A stretch of 64,000 bases of DNA, from contig NZ_FNHG01000001.1 in NCBI RefSeq assembly GCF_900103475.1, positions 62,001 to 126,000 of the forward strand, in the 5' to 3' direction. A model generated the notes under the pieces. The model did not search any database and was not told the origin of the DNA. It worked only from the letters and a program-made list of their open reading frames with translations. Below are positions 9,855-19,540 of this stretch, one piece after another. The position numbers and the translations under genes were made by a program. Source of the stretch: Maricaulis salignorans (GTDB taxonomy: Bacteria > Pseudomonadota > Alphaproteobacteria > Caulobacterales > Maricaulaceae). Numbering within the stretch: the first letter of the stretch is position 1; each line of letters begins with the position of its first letter.

Positions 9855-10396
9855 CGATCGCAGCGAGTATCAAGACCGCGCAGCACGCGCACCAACGCCT
9901 GATTGAGCTCGTGCAGCGCTATCTGGCCGGTGATGCTCTCAAACTCCTCGCCCGGTTGACGCTGGCGGGTGTGTTCTGGCGCTCGCTCCTGACCAAGGTG
10001 CAGACCGTTGGTGTCTTTCCCTATACCGAGATGATCAATGATTTCGCGGTGCAGCGTGCGTATCTGCGCCTGCCGGAATTCCCGCTCAGCCTGAAAGCGT
10101 CAACGCTGGCTTTGTTCGAGACTGAGTATGCCCTGCCGCTTCTCCCGATCGAGGTCGCGGCCTGGATGGCAACGCTGGCCGAATTCTCCCTTCCCATCCT
10201 GCTGGTGCTGGGTGTCATGACCCGATTGTCGGCGCTGGCCCTGCTGGGCATGACCGTGGTGATCCAGATCTTCGTCTATCCGGATGCCTGGTGGAGCACG
10301 CATGCCTTGTGGGTGGTGATGACGGCTTTTGTGGCCGGTTCTGGCCCCGGAAGACTCTCGGTCGATCATTGGGCCGGACGCTATTTCGCGCGTTAG
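9851..10396 (+). CDS. bufD1: BufD1, DoxX-family membrane protein
   Basis: This 181-residue DoxX-family inner-membrane protein has four membrane segments. Landmarks are [29 protein letters not shown]-like helix ends, [25 protein letters not shown] and [12 protein letters not shown] (the G-x-G-x-LS-D ending). The start ATG overlaps the bufC1 stop (ATGA). DoxX proteins are found in most bufferin operons, but their role there (electron transfer, export or redox homeostasis) is not settled. Confidence 0.82.
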   Translation: MTIAASIKTAQHAHQRLIELVQRYLAGDALKLLARLTLAGVFWRSLLTKVQTVGVFPYTEMINDFAVQRAYLRLPEFPLSLKASTLALFETEYALPLLPIEVAAWMATLAEFSLPILLVLGVMTRLSALALLGMTVVIQIFVYPDAWWSTHALWVVMTAFVAGSGPGRLSVDHWAGRYFAR

Positions 10397-10480
10397 GTGC
10401 ATAAGATTGCCAGCGCACGGCGCGGCAGGCATGCTTGGCTCTGACGGCCTCCAATGGAGGTTTGGGGATCGGGGACAAGC

Positions 10481-10909
10481 ATGCAGGAAATCACCAAGAC
10501 CGAGCGCGCCGAACGCTTCATGCCAGACTGGATTGTCGGCGCAGCGCTACGCTGGTCGCTTATACCGGGATTATGGGTGTGGGGCCGTGCCTATGCCGCA
10601 GACTGGCCCGATGTGGTGCCGTCTGCCGTCAGTGCGGCCCAGATCTGGGCCGTGCCGCTGGTGGCGCCAGCGCAATTGGCGCAGATCGCGGTCTGGGGTG
10701 CCCACCTGGCGGTCGTGATGCTCGCCGTCGGCTTTCTGACCCGGATCGTCGGTCTGGCGCTATTGATCGCAGCGATTGTCTTCGCCTGGTGGATTGCGCC
10801 GCAGGCCTGGACCAGCGCAGCGGTCTATGGCGCGCTGGCCTTCTATCTCTGTGTGCGTGGCGGCGGGGGCTTGTCAGTTGACGGGGCGGTCATGGGCGCG
10901 CTTCGCTAA
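10481..10909 (+). CDS. Second DoxX-like membrane protein at end of bufferin operon
   Basis: From the ATG at 10481, with GGGGAC immediately upstream, the product is 142 residues with four hydrophobic segments. Features shared with DoxX proteins are VVMLAVGFLTRIVGLALLIAAI and the terminal GGGGLSVDGAV. It follows bufD1 after 84 bases on the same strand and may be a diverged duplicate. A charged N-terminus (TKTERAERFMPD) precedes the first helix. Its connection to bufferin function is inferred only from position. Confidence 0.62.
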   Translation: MQEITKTERAERFMPDWIVGAALRWSLIPGLWVWGRAYAADWPDVVPSAVSAAQIWAVPLVAPAQLAQIAVWGAHLAVVMLAVGFLTRIVGLALLIAAIVFAWWIAPQAWTSAAVYGALAFYLCVRGGGGLSVDGAVMGALR

Positions 10910-10960
10910 GGCAAATCCTGACCGGCGTTCCGAAGGTAAAGTAATTGATAACGATGCATT

Positions 10961-10979
10961 ATTCATGATTTGAATGAAT
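10961..10979. repeat. Inverted repeat ATTCAT-N7-ATGAAT upstream of unknown gene
   Basis: Six-base perfect arms lie in an AT-rich stretch (about 10941-10980) in otherwise high-GC DNA, 66 bases before the next start codon. It may be part of a promoter or operator. Confidence 0.4.
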
Positions 10980-10996
10980 CCGTCTGCAGCTCCAGT

Positions 10997-11034
10997 ATTC
11001 AACAAATTCGCCCATTGGTGGCAAGTTGTTGAAT
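10997..11034. promoter_or_regulatory. 12-bp inverted repeat next to the ribosome-binding site
   Basis: ATTCAACAAATT at 10997-11008 pairs with AAGTTGTTGAAT at 11023-11034 (11 of 12 positions) around a 14-base loop. It ends 10 bases before the ATG at 11045 and directly abuts the likely Shine-Dalgarno GGAAA. It could be a repressor operator or an mRNA hairpin that modulates translation. Confidence 0.5.
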
Positions 11035-11044
11035 TGGAAATGCC

Positions 11045-12640
11045 ATGTCGTCGGGACTTGAAGAGCGTCTGAAAAAAGCCCTGGCGGGGCGCTCTCCGGC
11101 GGAAATGAATGAGTTCCAATTCCTCAATCTGGAAATGGTCAAGGTCGAGACCGGTGACCGCTGGATCGAGGTCCGCAAGAAAATCTACAGCGTTGCGACT
11201 CATTTCGTCGAAAAGCGGGTGCATCCCGATGATGTTGTGGTGCGCTGCCGTGGGGGCTTCATTCTGATCTTCGCGCATTTGTCGGCGGAAGAATCCCGGG
11301 CACGGCTCGAAGTCCTCTCGCAGGAACTCAACGTGTTTTTCCTCGGGGACCAGATTCTCAAGGATCTCGACATCAATGCGAGTGCGCGCAAGGTCAATGC
11401 GGCGGAATTCGCCCAATTCATACAGATGAGCGCCCAGGCTGACCCCGGCGAAGCGGTGTCGGGTGGTCGCCGCAGGACAGCCGAACAGCCCGCGGCCCCC
11501 TCTGGCAGGGACCGGAAACTGGCCCGGAATGGCAAGCAGGGTCGGGCGCCGGCGCTTGGTCGTGACGCGGGCTCGCCGGTACCCGAGTCCGTTGCCCGGT
11601 GGGTTGAAGGCCAATCGGCGTCGTCGGCATCATCTTCCGGTCTCCAGGCGGAGCCTCGAACCGTGCCGCGGCCGGTCGGACGCTGGCAAGAGGCTCCGGT
11701 CTCAAATTCCGGTCAGCCAGAATACACCGGCGCCATGGTGCCGGGCCGGGACAAGGCGCGGGCACCAGCTCGTCTTGCATATTCGGCGGCCGACGCGGCT
11801 GCGAACGTCATGAGCGAGCCCGCGCTGCTTGAGCCGGTGCCGGTCGATATTACACAGCTGTGGGATGATATCATTTTCAAGCCGTGCTGGGATGCGACCC
11901 ATAATGCGATTTGCTCCAATATCTGCCTGGCCCGGCGCTTCAAGGATGGTGCTGTCTCCTACGGTCGGGACACGCTGATGGGCAGCCGTGCGCCCGAGCT
12001 TCACAGCGCTCTTGATATCGCCGTCGCGATCGCGGCCCAGCGCGGGTTTCAACGCGGATATGCCCGCGGCGACAGTTGCGACATCTGCATCCCGGTCCAC
12101 TACGACACAATCCGCACCGTGGCTGATCGTGTGAATTACTTTTCGATCCTGCAGGTGGTGCCTCCACATCTGCGGCGGCACTTCTTCCTGAGGGTTGACC
12201 ATATTCCGCACGATGCACCGCTCGCGCAGATGCAGGACATGTTTCGCTCGATGAAATGGTTTGGATCAAATTTGCTCGCGACCGTCCCGTTCGACCAGAC
12301 GGATCTGAGCCGGTTTGAGGGGTGTGGGATCGATATTTTCGGGGCCGATATCCCGGCTGCAATCCGTGCGGGGGGCATTTCGGACGAGCACATCGAACTC
12401 CTGGGCCGCCGGACCAAGGCGGCGAGCCAGCAGGGAGCCGGAACTGCGCTCAGCCAGGTTGATAGTTTCGAGGCGCTGGTCGCCGGCATCAGCGTCGGCG
12501 TGCGGGGTTTTGCCGGTGACGCTATCGGGACGGATGCAGCCTTGCCGATCCCAAACCAGGCGCTTTCCTTCGTCGCCCTGCGGCAGCGAGCCGAGGACAT
12601 GCGCGATTTCGATTGTGAATTGCTGGGTTATGGCAGCTAG
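11045..12640 (+). CDS. Unknown protein, possible degenerate GGDEF-EAL; paralogue of next gene
   Basis: The 531-residue protein is not confidently recognised. The N-terminal part (1-125) has WIEVRKKIYSVATHFVEKRV, then DDVVVRCRGGFILIF, which lines up with a GGDEF-like helix-hairpin-strand in which the catalytic GGDEF is replaced by RGGFI. A proline/arginine-rich linker (about 135-270) follows. The C-terminal part starts LWDDIIFKPCWDATHNAI and continues ICIPVHYDTIRTVADRVNYFSIL and RRHFFLRVDHIPHDAPLAQMQDMF, reminiscent of a degenerate EAL barrel without the EAL motif. Both parts align with the next gene. No signal peptide or membrane segment. A catalytically dead scaffold or sensor is an inference. 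Confidence 0.6.
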   Translation: MSSGLEERLKKALAGRSPAEMNEFQFLNLEMVKVETGDRWIEVRKKIYSVATHFVEKRVHPDDVVVRCRGGFILIFAHLSAEESRARLEVLSQELNVFFLGDQILKDLDINASARKVNAAEFAQFIQMSAQADPGEAVSGGRRRTAEQPAAPSGRDRKLARNGKQGRAPALGRDAGSPVPESVARWVEGQSASSASSSGLQAEPRTVPRPVGRWQEAPVSNSGQPEYTGAMVPGRDKARAPARLAYSAADAAANVMSEPALLEPVPVDITQLWDDIIFKPCWDATHNAICSNICLARRFKDGAVSYGRDTLMGSRAPELHSALDIAVAIAAQRGFQRGYARGDSCDICIPVHYDTIRTVADRVNYFSILQVVPPHLRRHFFLRVDHIPHDAPLAQMQDMFRSMKWFGSNLLATVPFDQTDLSRFEGCGIDIFGADIPAAIRAGGISDEHIELLGRRTKAASQQGAGTALSQVDSFEALVAGISVGVRGFAGDAIGTDAALPIPNQALSFVALRQRAEDMRDFDCELLGYGS

Positions 12641-12772
12641 GTGCCCCCCATCGCTTGCCGGCACGGCGGCGCGGTCCGGCTGGCCGGCCTGCTAAAAACA
12701 CCTGGATCGCGCCTGTCGTAACCGTCTGTTTGCACTCACGGGTGTTCTCTAGGGGTTCGGAGCAGGAACGCG

Positions 12773-14095
12773 ATGCAGCCTGAACTCAAAATGAAGCTCA
12801 AACTGGCACTCGCGGGCCGCGCGAATGTCGAGATGGGCCAGCTTCAATTCCTCAATCTCGAGGAGGTGAAGCAGCGAGCGGGCTCTGACTGGCCCCATTT
12901 GCGCACAAAAATCTATGATGTCAGCGCTCACTTTATTGAGAAACGGCTCGACGCGGACGATGTCACCTTCCGCTGTCAGGGCGGGTTCTTGATCATTTTC
13001 AGTGTTTTGACCGGTGATGCAGCGGCGGAGCGAGTGGCTGAAATCACCGCCGAGCTTTCCGCCTTCTTTCTCGGCGACCAGGCATTGGAAACCCTGAAAC
13101 TCGCCGCAGAATCCCGCAGTGTCTCGCCTGAGGAGTTTCTCGAAATCATAGCCCAGGCCCAGCCGCAGGAAGCGGAAATCCGGCCGTCAGGGGCGGGTGG
13201 CGCGACCCGGGATCCGGGGGGCGATCCGGGCCGGCCAGCCTGGGCTGAGGATGAACCGCTTGCCGAAACCGGCCCGCCTCCGCCGCGCTGGACCCAATCG
13301 GCCGCGAAGCCCCGCTCGACGCCCTGGGATGATATCGTTTTCAAGCCCTGCTGGGACGCGCGCACCAATGCCGTCTCCCACCATCTCTGTGTCGCGCGCC
13401 GGGTGATCAATGGCTTCCCCGCCTATGGCCGGGAGACGTTTACGGTGCTCGATTCCCGGCCACTCAATCGCCTTCTGGACCATTCTGTCGCGATTGCCGC
13501 CCAGCGCGGCTTTCAGCGGGTCCATGCCGCGGGTGGTAGTTGCGGCATAATCATCCCGGTGCATTACGACACGATTTCCTCGCTGTCGGAGCGGATGAGT
13601 TATTTCGCCATTCTGCAATCGGTGCCGGTGCCGATCCGGCGGCATTTCCAGTTGCGCATTGACGGAATCCCCGACGGCGCACCGGAAGCGCAGATGCAGG
13701 AATTATTTCGCTCGATGATGCCCTTCGGGTCGAAAATCATCGCGCGCCTGCCCTATGGCGTCTCGAAGCTGCGTCGGTTCGAGGGCAGTGGCATCGGTAT
13801 GTTCGGTACTGAAATCCCCCACCGGCTGGGTGATGGTGAGGTCTCAACCGCGACCGTCCAGGCTGTGCTTGGCCTGGTGACGGCAGCCCAGGATCTCAGG
13901 GCCGAGACTTTCCTGACGCAAATCGAGAACACGTCACTGCTCGGCGCTTCGGTCAGCGCTGGCGTGCGTTTGTTCAGCGGCGACCTGATCGGGCCGGACC
14001 AAGCTGTCCCGACGCCAGCAAGGCCGCTCGAATTCAATGATATCGCCCACAGGCCCGCACCATCATACGATGCGGCGAATGTGGTTCATATCTGA
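12773..14095 (+). CDS. Unknown protein, tandem paralogue of preceding gene
   Basis: This 440-residue protein aligns with the preceding product at both ends. N-terminal matches are QFLNLEEVK, KIYDVSAHFIEKRLDADDV, FRCQGGFLIIF and FFLGDQ. C-terminal matches are WDDIVFKPCWDARTNAV, AIAAQRGFQR, IIPVHYDTISSLSERMSYFAILQ, RRHFQLRIDGIPDGAPEAQMQELFRSM and GSGIGMFGTEIP. The linker is about 80 residues shorter. GGDEF and EAL catalytic residues are absent, as in its neighbour. GAGCAGGAAC precedes the ATG. The 132-base gap to the first paralogue lacks its inverted repeat, so the two could be regulated differently. Function unknown. Confidence 0.6.
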   Translation: MQPELKMKLKLALAGRANVEMGQLQFLNLEEVKQRAGSDWPHLRTKIYDVSAHFIEKRLDADDVTFRCQGGFLIIFSVLTGDAAAERVAEITAELSAFFLGDQALETLKLAAESRSVSPEEFLEIIAQAQPQEAEIRPSGAGGATRDPGGDPGRPAWAEDEPLAETGPPPPRWTQSAAKPRSTPWDDIVFKPCWDARTNAVSHHLCVARRVINGFPAYGRETFTVLDSRPLNRLLDHSVAIAAQRGFQRVHAAGGSCGIIIPVHYDTISSLSERMSYFAILQSVPVPIRRHFQLRIDGIPDGAPEAQMQELFRSMMPFGSKIIARLPYGVSKLRRFEGSGIGMFGTEIPHRLGDGEVSTATVQAVLGLVTAAQDLRAETFLTQIENTSLLGASVSAGVRLFSGDLIGPDQAVPTPARPLEFNDIAHRPAPSYDAANVVHI

Positions 14096-14201
14096 ATGAA
14101 AACCCGTCCGTGCGAAGGCGTTGCGCTGAAGCGGGCGGGTGTTATAAGGCGGGTTCCACCCGGCCTATCTGTCGATCTCTCCCCACGCGAGGCCCGCACA
14201 C

Positions 14202-15401
14202 ATGAATATCCATGAACACCAGGCGAAAGCCGTTCTCAAAAGCTTTGGCGCGCCTGTCGCCGAAGGCGTAGCGATTTTCTCTGTCGACGAGGCCAGGGCC
14301 GCCGCCGACAAACTCCCCGGGCCGCTCTGGGTCGTCAAATCCCAGATCCATGCCGGCGGACGCGGCAAGGGCAAGTTCAAGGAGCTCAGCTCCGACGCCA
14401 AGGGCGGCGTACGCCTCGCCTTCTCGAAAGAGGATGTGGTCAAGAACGCGAAAGAAATGCTCGGCAATACGCTGGTCACCCACCAGACCGGCCCGGCCGG
14501 CAAACAGGTCAACCGCCTCTATATCGAGGACGGCGCCGACATCGAGCGCGAACTCTATCTCTCCATCCTGGTCAATCGCGAAACCGGCAAGGTTGCCTTC
14601 GTGGTCTCGACTGAAGGCGGAATGGATATCGAGGATGTCGCGCATTCGACCCCGGAAAAAATCCAGACGCTGAATATCGAACCGCTCGCCGGTGTCACCG
14701 ACGCCGACGCGGACCGGATTTCCGACGCGCTGAAGCTGACCGGTGCGGCCCGGACCGATATGGGTTCGCTGGCGAAAATTCTCTACAAGGCCTTCGTCGA
14801 GAAGGATATGAGCATGCTCGAGGTCAATCCGCTGATCGTCATGGAAGACGGTCATTTGCGGGTGCTCGACGCCAAGGTCTCCTTCGACGGCAATGCCCTC
14901 TTCCGCCATCCCGACATCATGGAATTGCGCGACACGACGGAAGAAGACGCCAAGGAAATCGAAGCCTCCAAGCATGATCTCGCCTATGTCGCCCTCGATG
15001 GTGATATCGGCTGCATGGTCAATGGTGCCGGTCTCGCCATGGCGACGATGGACATTATCAAGCTCTACGGTGCCGAGCCCGCCAATTTCCTCGATGTCGG
15101 TGGCGGTGCCACGACCGAGAAGGTGACGGCGGCGTTCAAGATCATCACTGCGGATCCGAACGTCAAAGGCATTCTGGTCAATATCTTCGGCGGCATCATG
15201 CGCTGCGACGTCATCGCCGAGGGCGTTGTCGCCGCGGTGAAGGAAGTCGGGCTGAAGGTTCCTCTCGTGGTGCGCCTCGAGGGCACGAATGTCGCGCTCG
15301 GCAAGAAGATCATCAATGAATCCGGTCTCAATGTGATCGCTGCGGACGATCTCGACGACGCGGCCCAGAAGATTGTCGCCGCCGTGAAGGAGGCCAAATA
15401 G
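14202..15401 (+). CDS. sucC: Succinyl-CoA synthetase (ADP-forming) beta subunit
   Basis: The 399-residue product has the ATP-grasp N-terminus [16 protein letters not shown], the nucleotide segment [27 protein letters not shown] for metal binding, and the C-terminal CoA-ligase domain with [15 protein letters not shown]. With SucD it makes ATP (or GTP) from succinyl-CoA in the TCA cycle. The stop TAG is immediately followed by the sucD ATG, with no gap, so translation is coupled. Length is normal for the family. Confidence 0.96.
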   Translation: MNIHEHQAKAVLKSFGAPVAEGVAIFSVDEARAAADKLPGPLWVVKSQIHAGGRGKGKFKELSSDAKGGVRLAFSKEDVVKNAKEMLGNTLVTHQTGPAGKQVNRLYIEDGADIERELYLSILVNRETGKVAFVVSTEGGMDIEDVAHSTPEKIQTLNIEPLAGVTDADADRISDALKLTGAARTDMGSLAKILYKAFVEKDMSMLEVNPLIVMEDGHLRVLDAKVSFDGNALFRHPDIMELRDTTEEDAKEIEASKHDLAYVALDGDIGCMVNGAGLAMATMDIIKLYGAEPANFLDVGGGATTEKVTAAFKIITADPNVKGILVNIFGGIMRCDVIAEGVVAAVKEVGLKVPLVVRLEGTNVALGKKIINESGLNVIAADDLDDAAQKIVAAVKEAK

Positions 15402-16310
15402 ATGTCGATCCTCGTCAATAAAGACACCCGCATCATTGTTCAGGGACTGACCGGCAAGACCGGCACTTTCCACACCGAACAGGCGCTGGCTTATTACGGC
15501 ACCCAGATGGTGGGCGGCGTGCACCCCAAAAAGGGCGGCACGACCTGGTCATCCGGCCTCGACGGTGCGGCCAGCCTGCCGATCTTCGCCTCCGTGGCCG
15601 AAGCCAGGGACGCGACCAAGGCTGATGCCTCGGTGATCTATGTGCCGCCTGCAGGGGCTGGCGCCGCGATCATTGAAGCGATCGATGCGGAAATTCCCTT
15701 CATCGTCTGCATCACCGAAGGCATTCCCGTACTCGACATGGTCAAGGTCAAGGCGCGGCTGGAGACATCCAATTCCCGCCTGCTCGGCCCCAATTGCCCG
15801 GGCATTCTCACCCCTGAAGAGTGCAAGATCGGCATCATGCCGGGCTCGATCTTCAAGAAGGGCTCGGTTGGCGTGGTCTCACGCTCCGGCACTTTGACCT
15901 ATGAAGCCGTGTTCCAGACCACCCAGGTCGGCCTTGGCCAGACCACCGCGGTCGGCATTGGCGGCGATCCGGTCAAGGGTACGGAATTCATCGACATGCT
16001 CGAGCTTTTCCTTGCAGACCCGGAAACCAAGTCGATGATCATGATCGGCGAAATCGGTGGTTCGGCTGAGGAAGATGCAGCGCAATTCCTCAAGGATGAA
16101 GCCAGGAAGGGCCGTTCCAAGCCTACGGTGGGCTTCATCGCCGGGGTCACAGCCCCGCCAGGTCGTACCATGGGCCATGCCGGCGCCATCGTTTCCGGCG
16201 GCAAGGGCGGCGCGGAAGACAAGATCGAAGCCATGAAATCGGCCGGCATCATCGTCTCGCCAAGCCCGGCCCGTCTCGGCACCACGCTGGCGGAATTGCT
16301 CAAGGGCTGA
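15402..16310 (+). CDS. sucD: Succinyl-CoA synthetase alpha subunit
   Basis: The 302-residue subunit carries the CoA-binding Rossmann N-terminus ([19 protein letters not shown]), [33 protein letters not shown] and, near the end, [19 protein letters not shown], which holds the catalytic phospho-histidine (H in MGHAGAI). It works with SucC encoded just upstream without spacing. A strong terminator follows, so sucCD is probably separable from sucAB. Confidence 0.96.
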   Translation: MSILVNKDTRIIVQGLTGKTGTFHTEQALAYYGTQMVGGVHPKKGGTTWSSGLDGAASLPIFASVAEARDATKADASVIYVPPAGAGAAIIEAIDAEIPFIVCITEGIPVLDMVKVKARLETSNSRLLGPNCPGILTPEECKIGIMPGSIFKKGSVGVVSRSGTLTYEAVFQTTQVGLGQTTAVGIGGDPVKGTEFIDMLELFLADPETKSMIMIGEIGGSAEEDAAQFLKDEARKGRSKPTVGFIAGVTAPPGRTMGHAGAIVSGGKGGAEDKIEAMKSAGIIVSPSPARLGTTLAELLKG

Positions 16311-16331
16311 GCTTTTGCGCTGACATGAACA

Positions 16332-16365
16332 AGCCGCGTCCGGGTTCGTCCGGGCGCGGCTTTTT
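16332..16365 (+). terminator. Rho-independent terminator after sucD
   Basis: The hairpin AGCCGCGTCCGG / CCGGGCGCGGCT with a short GTTCGT loop is followed by TTTTT. It starts 21 bases after the sucD stop and separates sucCD from sucA. Confidence 0.85.
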
Positions 16366-16506
16366 CGTGTCTGGCGTCAGCTGTCAGCAAGTTGGCACCA
16401 GTGGCCTGCGCAAACCTTCTGTTCTCCACAGAACGGCCATAGATGGTTGTTAACCGTATCGGCTTAGTCCCTTACGAATCTTTTTGCGATTTCAGGCCTT
16501 CCCCCC

Positions 16507-19491
16507 ATGTCTGACCAGACCCGCTCTTCCGACAATCAGTCCTTCCTGGATACGTCATTCCTGCAAGGTGCCAACGCCGTCTATCTCGAGCAGATGGCGG
16601 CGGCCTTCGCGGCCGATCCGGCGAGTGTTCCTGACAGCTGGCGACAATTCTTCGCTGCCATGGGGGATGCGCCCGCCGATTCAACGCGCGCCGCCGCCGG
16701 CCCAAGCTGGAAGCGCGCCGGCTGGCCGCCGCGCGCCAATGGCGAGATGGTCTCGGCGCTCGGCGATATCGGGGCTGATGAAGCGGCCATGGTCGAGAAG
16801 GTCGCCGCGCATGTGACGCGCGCCGCGCCCGATGCCGACCCGGCCGCGATCCGCAAGGCGACCCAGGCCTCGATCCGCGCCATCATGATGATCCGCGCCT
16901 ATCGCATGCGCGGCCACCTGGCCGCCGATCTCGACCCGCTCGGCCTGTCCGACCAGGGCGCCCAGCCCGAGCTGGACCCGGCGACCTATGGTTTCGACGG
17001 CGCGGCGATGGATGAGAGCGTCTTCATTGACGGCTATCTCGGCCTTGAAACCGCAACGCCGCGGCAAATGCTGGAAATCCTGCGCCGCACCTATTGCGGC
17101 CCGGTCGGCATTGAATTCATGCATATCTCCAATCCCGAGGAAAAATCCTGGCTGCAGGAACGTTTCGAGGGGCCGGACAAGGAGATCCGCTTCACCATCG
17201 ACGGCAAGCGCGCCATTCTCGGCAAGCTGATCGAGACCGAACGTTTCGAGCAGTTCCTGCACAAGCGTTATCCCGGCACCAAGCGCTTCGGCGCCGATGG
17301 CGGCGAATCCATGGTTCCGGCGCTGGAGCAGATCATCAAGCGCGGCGGCGCCATGGGTGTCGACGACATCATTATCGGCATGCCGCACCGGGGCCGCCTG
17401 AACGTGCTCGGCGCCGTGATGGGCAAGCCCTATCACCAGATTTTCCATGAATTCCAGGGCGGCAATACGCAAGGCGAGGAAGAATTCGGCTCCGGCGATG
17501 TCAAATACCATCTCGGTGCCTCATCCGACCGCGAGTTTGACGGCAACAGGGTCCACCTCTCGCTGACCGCCAACCCATCGCACCTTGAAGCGGTTGATCC
17601 GGTTGTTCTCGGCAAGGCCCGCGCCAAGCAGGAAGAGAATTGCCGCGCCCAGGCCGGTACGCCGCGCTCCAAGGTCCTGCCCTTGCTGCTGCATGGCGAT
17701 GCCGCCTTTGCCGGTCAGGGCATCGTGACCGAATGTCTCGGATTGTCGGGCCTGCGCGGTCACCGCACCGGCGGCGCGATCCATTTCATCGTCAATAACC
17801 AGATCGGTTTCACCACCGATCCCAAGGACAGCCGCTCCAGCCCCTATCCGTCCGATGTGGCGCTGATGGTCCAGGCCCCGATTTTCCACGTCAATGGCGA
17901 TGATCCCGAAGCCGTGGTGCATGCCACGCGCATCGCGACCGAATACCGGCAGCTCTTCGGCAAGGATGTCGTGATCGACATGTTCTGCTATCGCCGCTAC
18001 GGCCATAACGAAGGCGATGACCCGACCTTCACCCAGCCGATCATGTATCGGGTGATCAAGGATCTGCCGCCGGTCCGCAAGAAATACCAGGACAAGCTGA
18101 TCGCCGAGGGCTCGCTCACCGCCGCCGAAGTCGAGGCGATGGAGAATGAGTTCGATCGCTTCCTCGAGGCTGAATTTGACGCCGGCAAGACCTTCTCCCG
18201 CGAGAAGGCTGACTGGCTGGATGGCCGCTGGTCCGGTCTGGGTCTGCCCGAGAGCGATGACCGCAAGGGCGAGACCAGCGCGACCATGGAGCGTCTGAAG
18301 GCCGTTGGTATGGCCATGACGACGGTGCCGGACGGCATCAATATCCACCGCACGCTGGACCGGGTCATCGGTGCCCGCCGCGCCGCGATCGAGACCGGCG
18401 AGGGGATTGACTGGTCAACGGCCGAGCATCTCGCTTTCGGAACGCTTCTGACCGAGGGTTTCCCGGTGCGCCTGTCCGGCCAGGATTGCGGCCGCGGCAC
18501 CTTCTCGCAGCGCCACTCGCACATTATCGACCAGGAAACCGGCGATCGCTACACCACGCTCAACCATCTCGGTGACGAGCAGAAGAAATACGAAGTCATC
18601 GATTCCATGCTCTCGGAAGAGGCTGTGCTTGGTTTCGAATACGGTTATTCGCTCTCGGCACCGAATACGCTGGTGATGTGGGAAGCCCAGTTCGGCGATT
18701 TCACCAATGGTGCCCAGGTCATCATCGACCAGTTCATCTCGTCGGGTGAACGCAAATGGCTGCGCATGTCCGGCCTGGTGATGCTGTTGCCGCATGGCTA
18801 TGAGGGCCAGGGCCCCGAGCACTCCTCGGCCCGCCCGGAGCGCTTCCTGCAGCAATGCGCCCAGGACAATATGCAGGTCGCGAACTGTTCGACGCCGGCG
18901 AATTACTTCCACATCCTGCGGCGCCAGATTCATCGCAATTTCCGCAAGCCGCTGGTCATCATGACCCCCAAGAGCCTGCTGCGTCACAAGCGTTGCGTCT
19001 CGACGCTCGCGGCGATGGGCCCGGGTTCCTCTTTCCACCGCGTCCTGTGGGATGATGCCGACAAGAGCTCGCGGCTGGATGGCGAGATTTCGCACTCCAC
19101 CACCGTGCTCAAGCCCGATAATGAGATCCGGCGCGTCGTGCTGTGTACCGGCAAGGTCTATTACGACCTGCTCGAAGCGCGCGAAGAGAAGGATATCGAC
19201 GATGTCTATCTGATGCGCGTCGAACAGCTCTACCCCTTCCCGTTCAAGGCGCTGCTCGCCGAGCTCGCCCGATTCCCGCAGGCCGAGATCGTCTGGTGCC
19301 AGGAAGAGCCGCGCAATATGGGCTATTGGACCTTCGTCGAGCCCAATATCGAATTCGTTCTTGGCAAGCTGGACGGCGTTGCCAAACGCCCGGTCTATGT
19401 CGGCCGTCAGCCCTCGGCTTCGACCGCAACCGGTATTGCCGCCAAGCACAAGCATCAACAGGAAACGCTGGTCAACGAGGCGCTGGGTTGA
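16507..19491 (+). CDS. sucA: 2-oxoglutarate dehydrogenase E1 component
   Basis: The 994-residue thiamine-diphosphate enzyme decarboxylates 2-oxoglutarate and loads the E2 lipoyl group. It begins with the E1o N-terminal helix ([21 protein letters not shown]) that binds E2. Conserved blocks are [33 protein letters not shown] (ThDP/Mg site), [44 protein letters not shown], and a terminal [13 protein letters not shown]. Length is normal. About 195 bases separate it from sucD, enough for its own promoter. sucB follows after 49 bases. Confidence 0.97.
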   Translation: MSDQTRSSDNQSFLDTSFLQGANAVYLEQMAAAFAADPASVPDSWRQFFAAMGDAPADSTRAAAGPSWKRAGWPPRANGEMVSALGDIGADEAAMVEKVAAHVTRAAPDADPAAIRKATQASIRAIMMIRAYRMRGHLAADLDPLGLSDQGAQPELDPATYGFDGAAMDESVFIDGYLGLETATPRQMLEILRRTYCGPVGIEFMHISNPEEKSWLQERFEGPDKEIRFTIDGKRAILGKLIETERFEQFLHKRYPGTKRFGADGGESMVPALEQIIKRGGAMGVDDIIIGMPHRGRLNVLGAVMGKPYHQIFHEFQGGNTQGEEEFGSGDVKYHLGASSDREFDGNRVHLSLTANPSHLEAVDPVVLGKARAKQEENCRAQAGTPRSKVLPLLLHGDAAFAGQGIVTECLGLSGLRGHRTGGAIHFIVNNQIGFTTDPKDSRSSPYPSDVALMVQAPIFHVNGDDPEAVVHATRIATEYRQLFGKDVVIDMFCYRRYGHNEGDDPTFTQPIMYRVIKDLPPVRKKYQDKLIAEGSLTAAEVEAMENEFDRFLEAEFDAGKTFSREKADWLDGRWSGLGLPESDDRKGETSATMERLKAVGMAMTTVPDGINIHRTLDRVIGARRAAIETGEGIDWSTAEHLAFGTLLTEGFPVRLSGQDCGRGTFSQRHSHIIDQETGDRYTTLNHLGDEQKKYEVIDSMLSEEAVLGFEYGYSLSAPNTLVMWEAQFGDFTNGAQVIIDQFISSGERKWLRMSGLVMLLPHGYEGQGPEHSSARPERFLQQCAQDNMQVANCSTPANYFHILRRQIHRNFRKPLVIMTPKSLLRHKRCVSTLAAMGPGSSFHRVLWDDADKSSRLDGEISHSTTVLKPDNEIRRVVLCTGKVYYDLLEAREEKDIDDVYLMRVEQLYPFPFKALLAELARFPQAEIVWCQEEPRNMGYWTFVEPNIEFVLGKLDGVAKRPVYVGRQPSASTATGIAAKHKHQQETLVNEALG

Positions 19492-19540
19492 TTCCCGGCC
19501 GCCGCCTTACCATCCCGTCGCCAACAGGAAAGACATCATC

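Noticed and set aside
14142-15524. A 460-codon minus-strand frame opposite sucC
   Set aside because: Shadow of sucC; sequence is rich in Gly/His/Asp runs typical of reversed high-GC codons.
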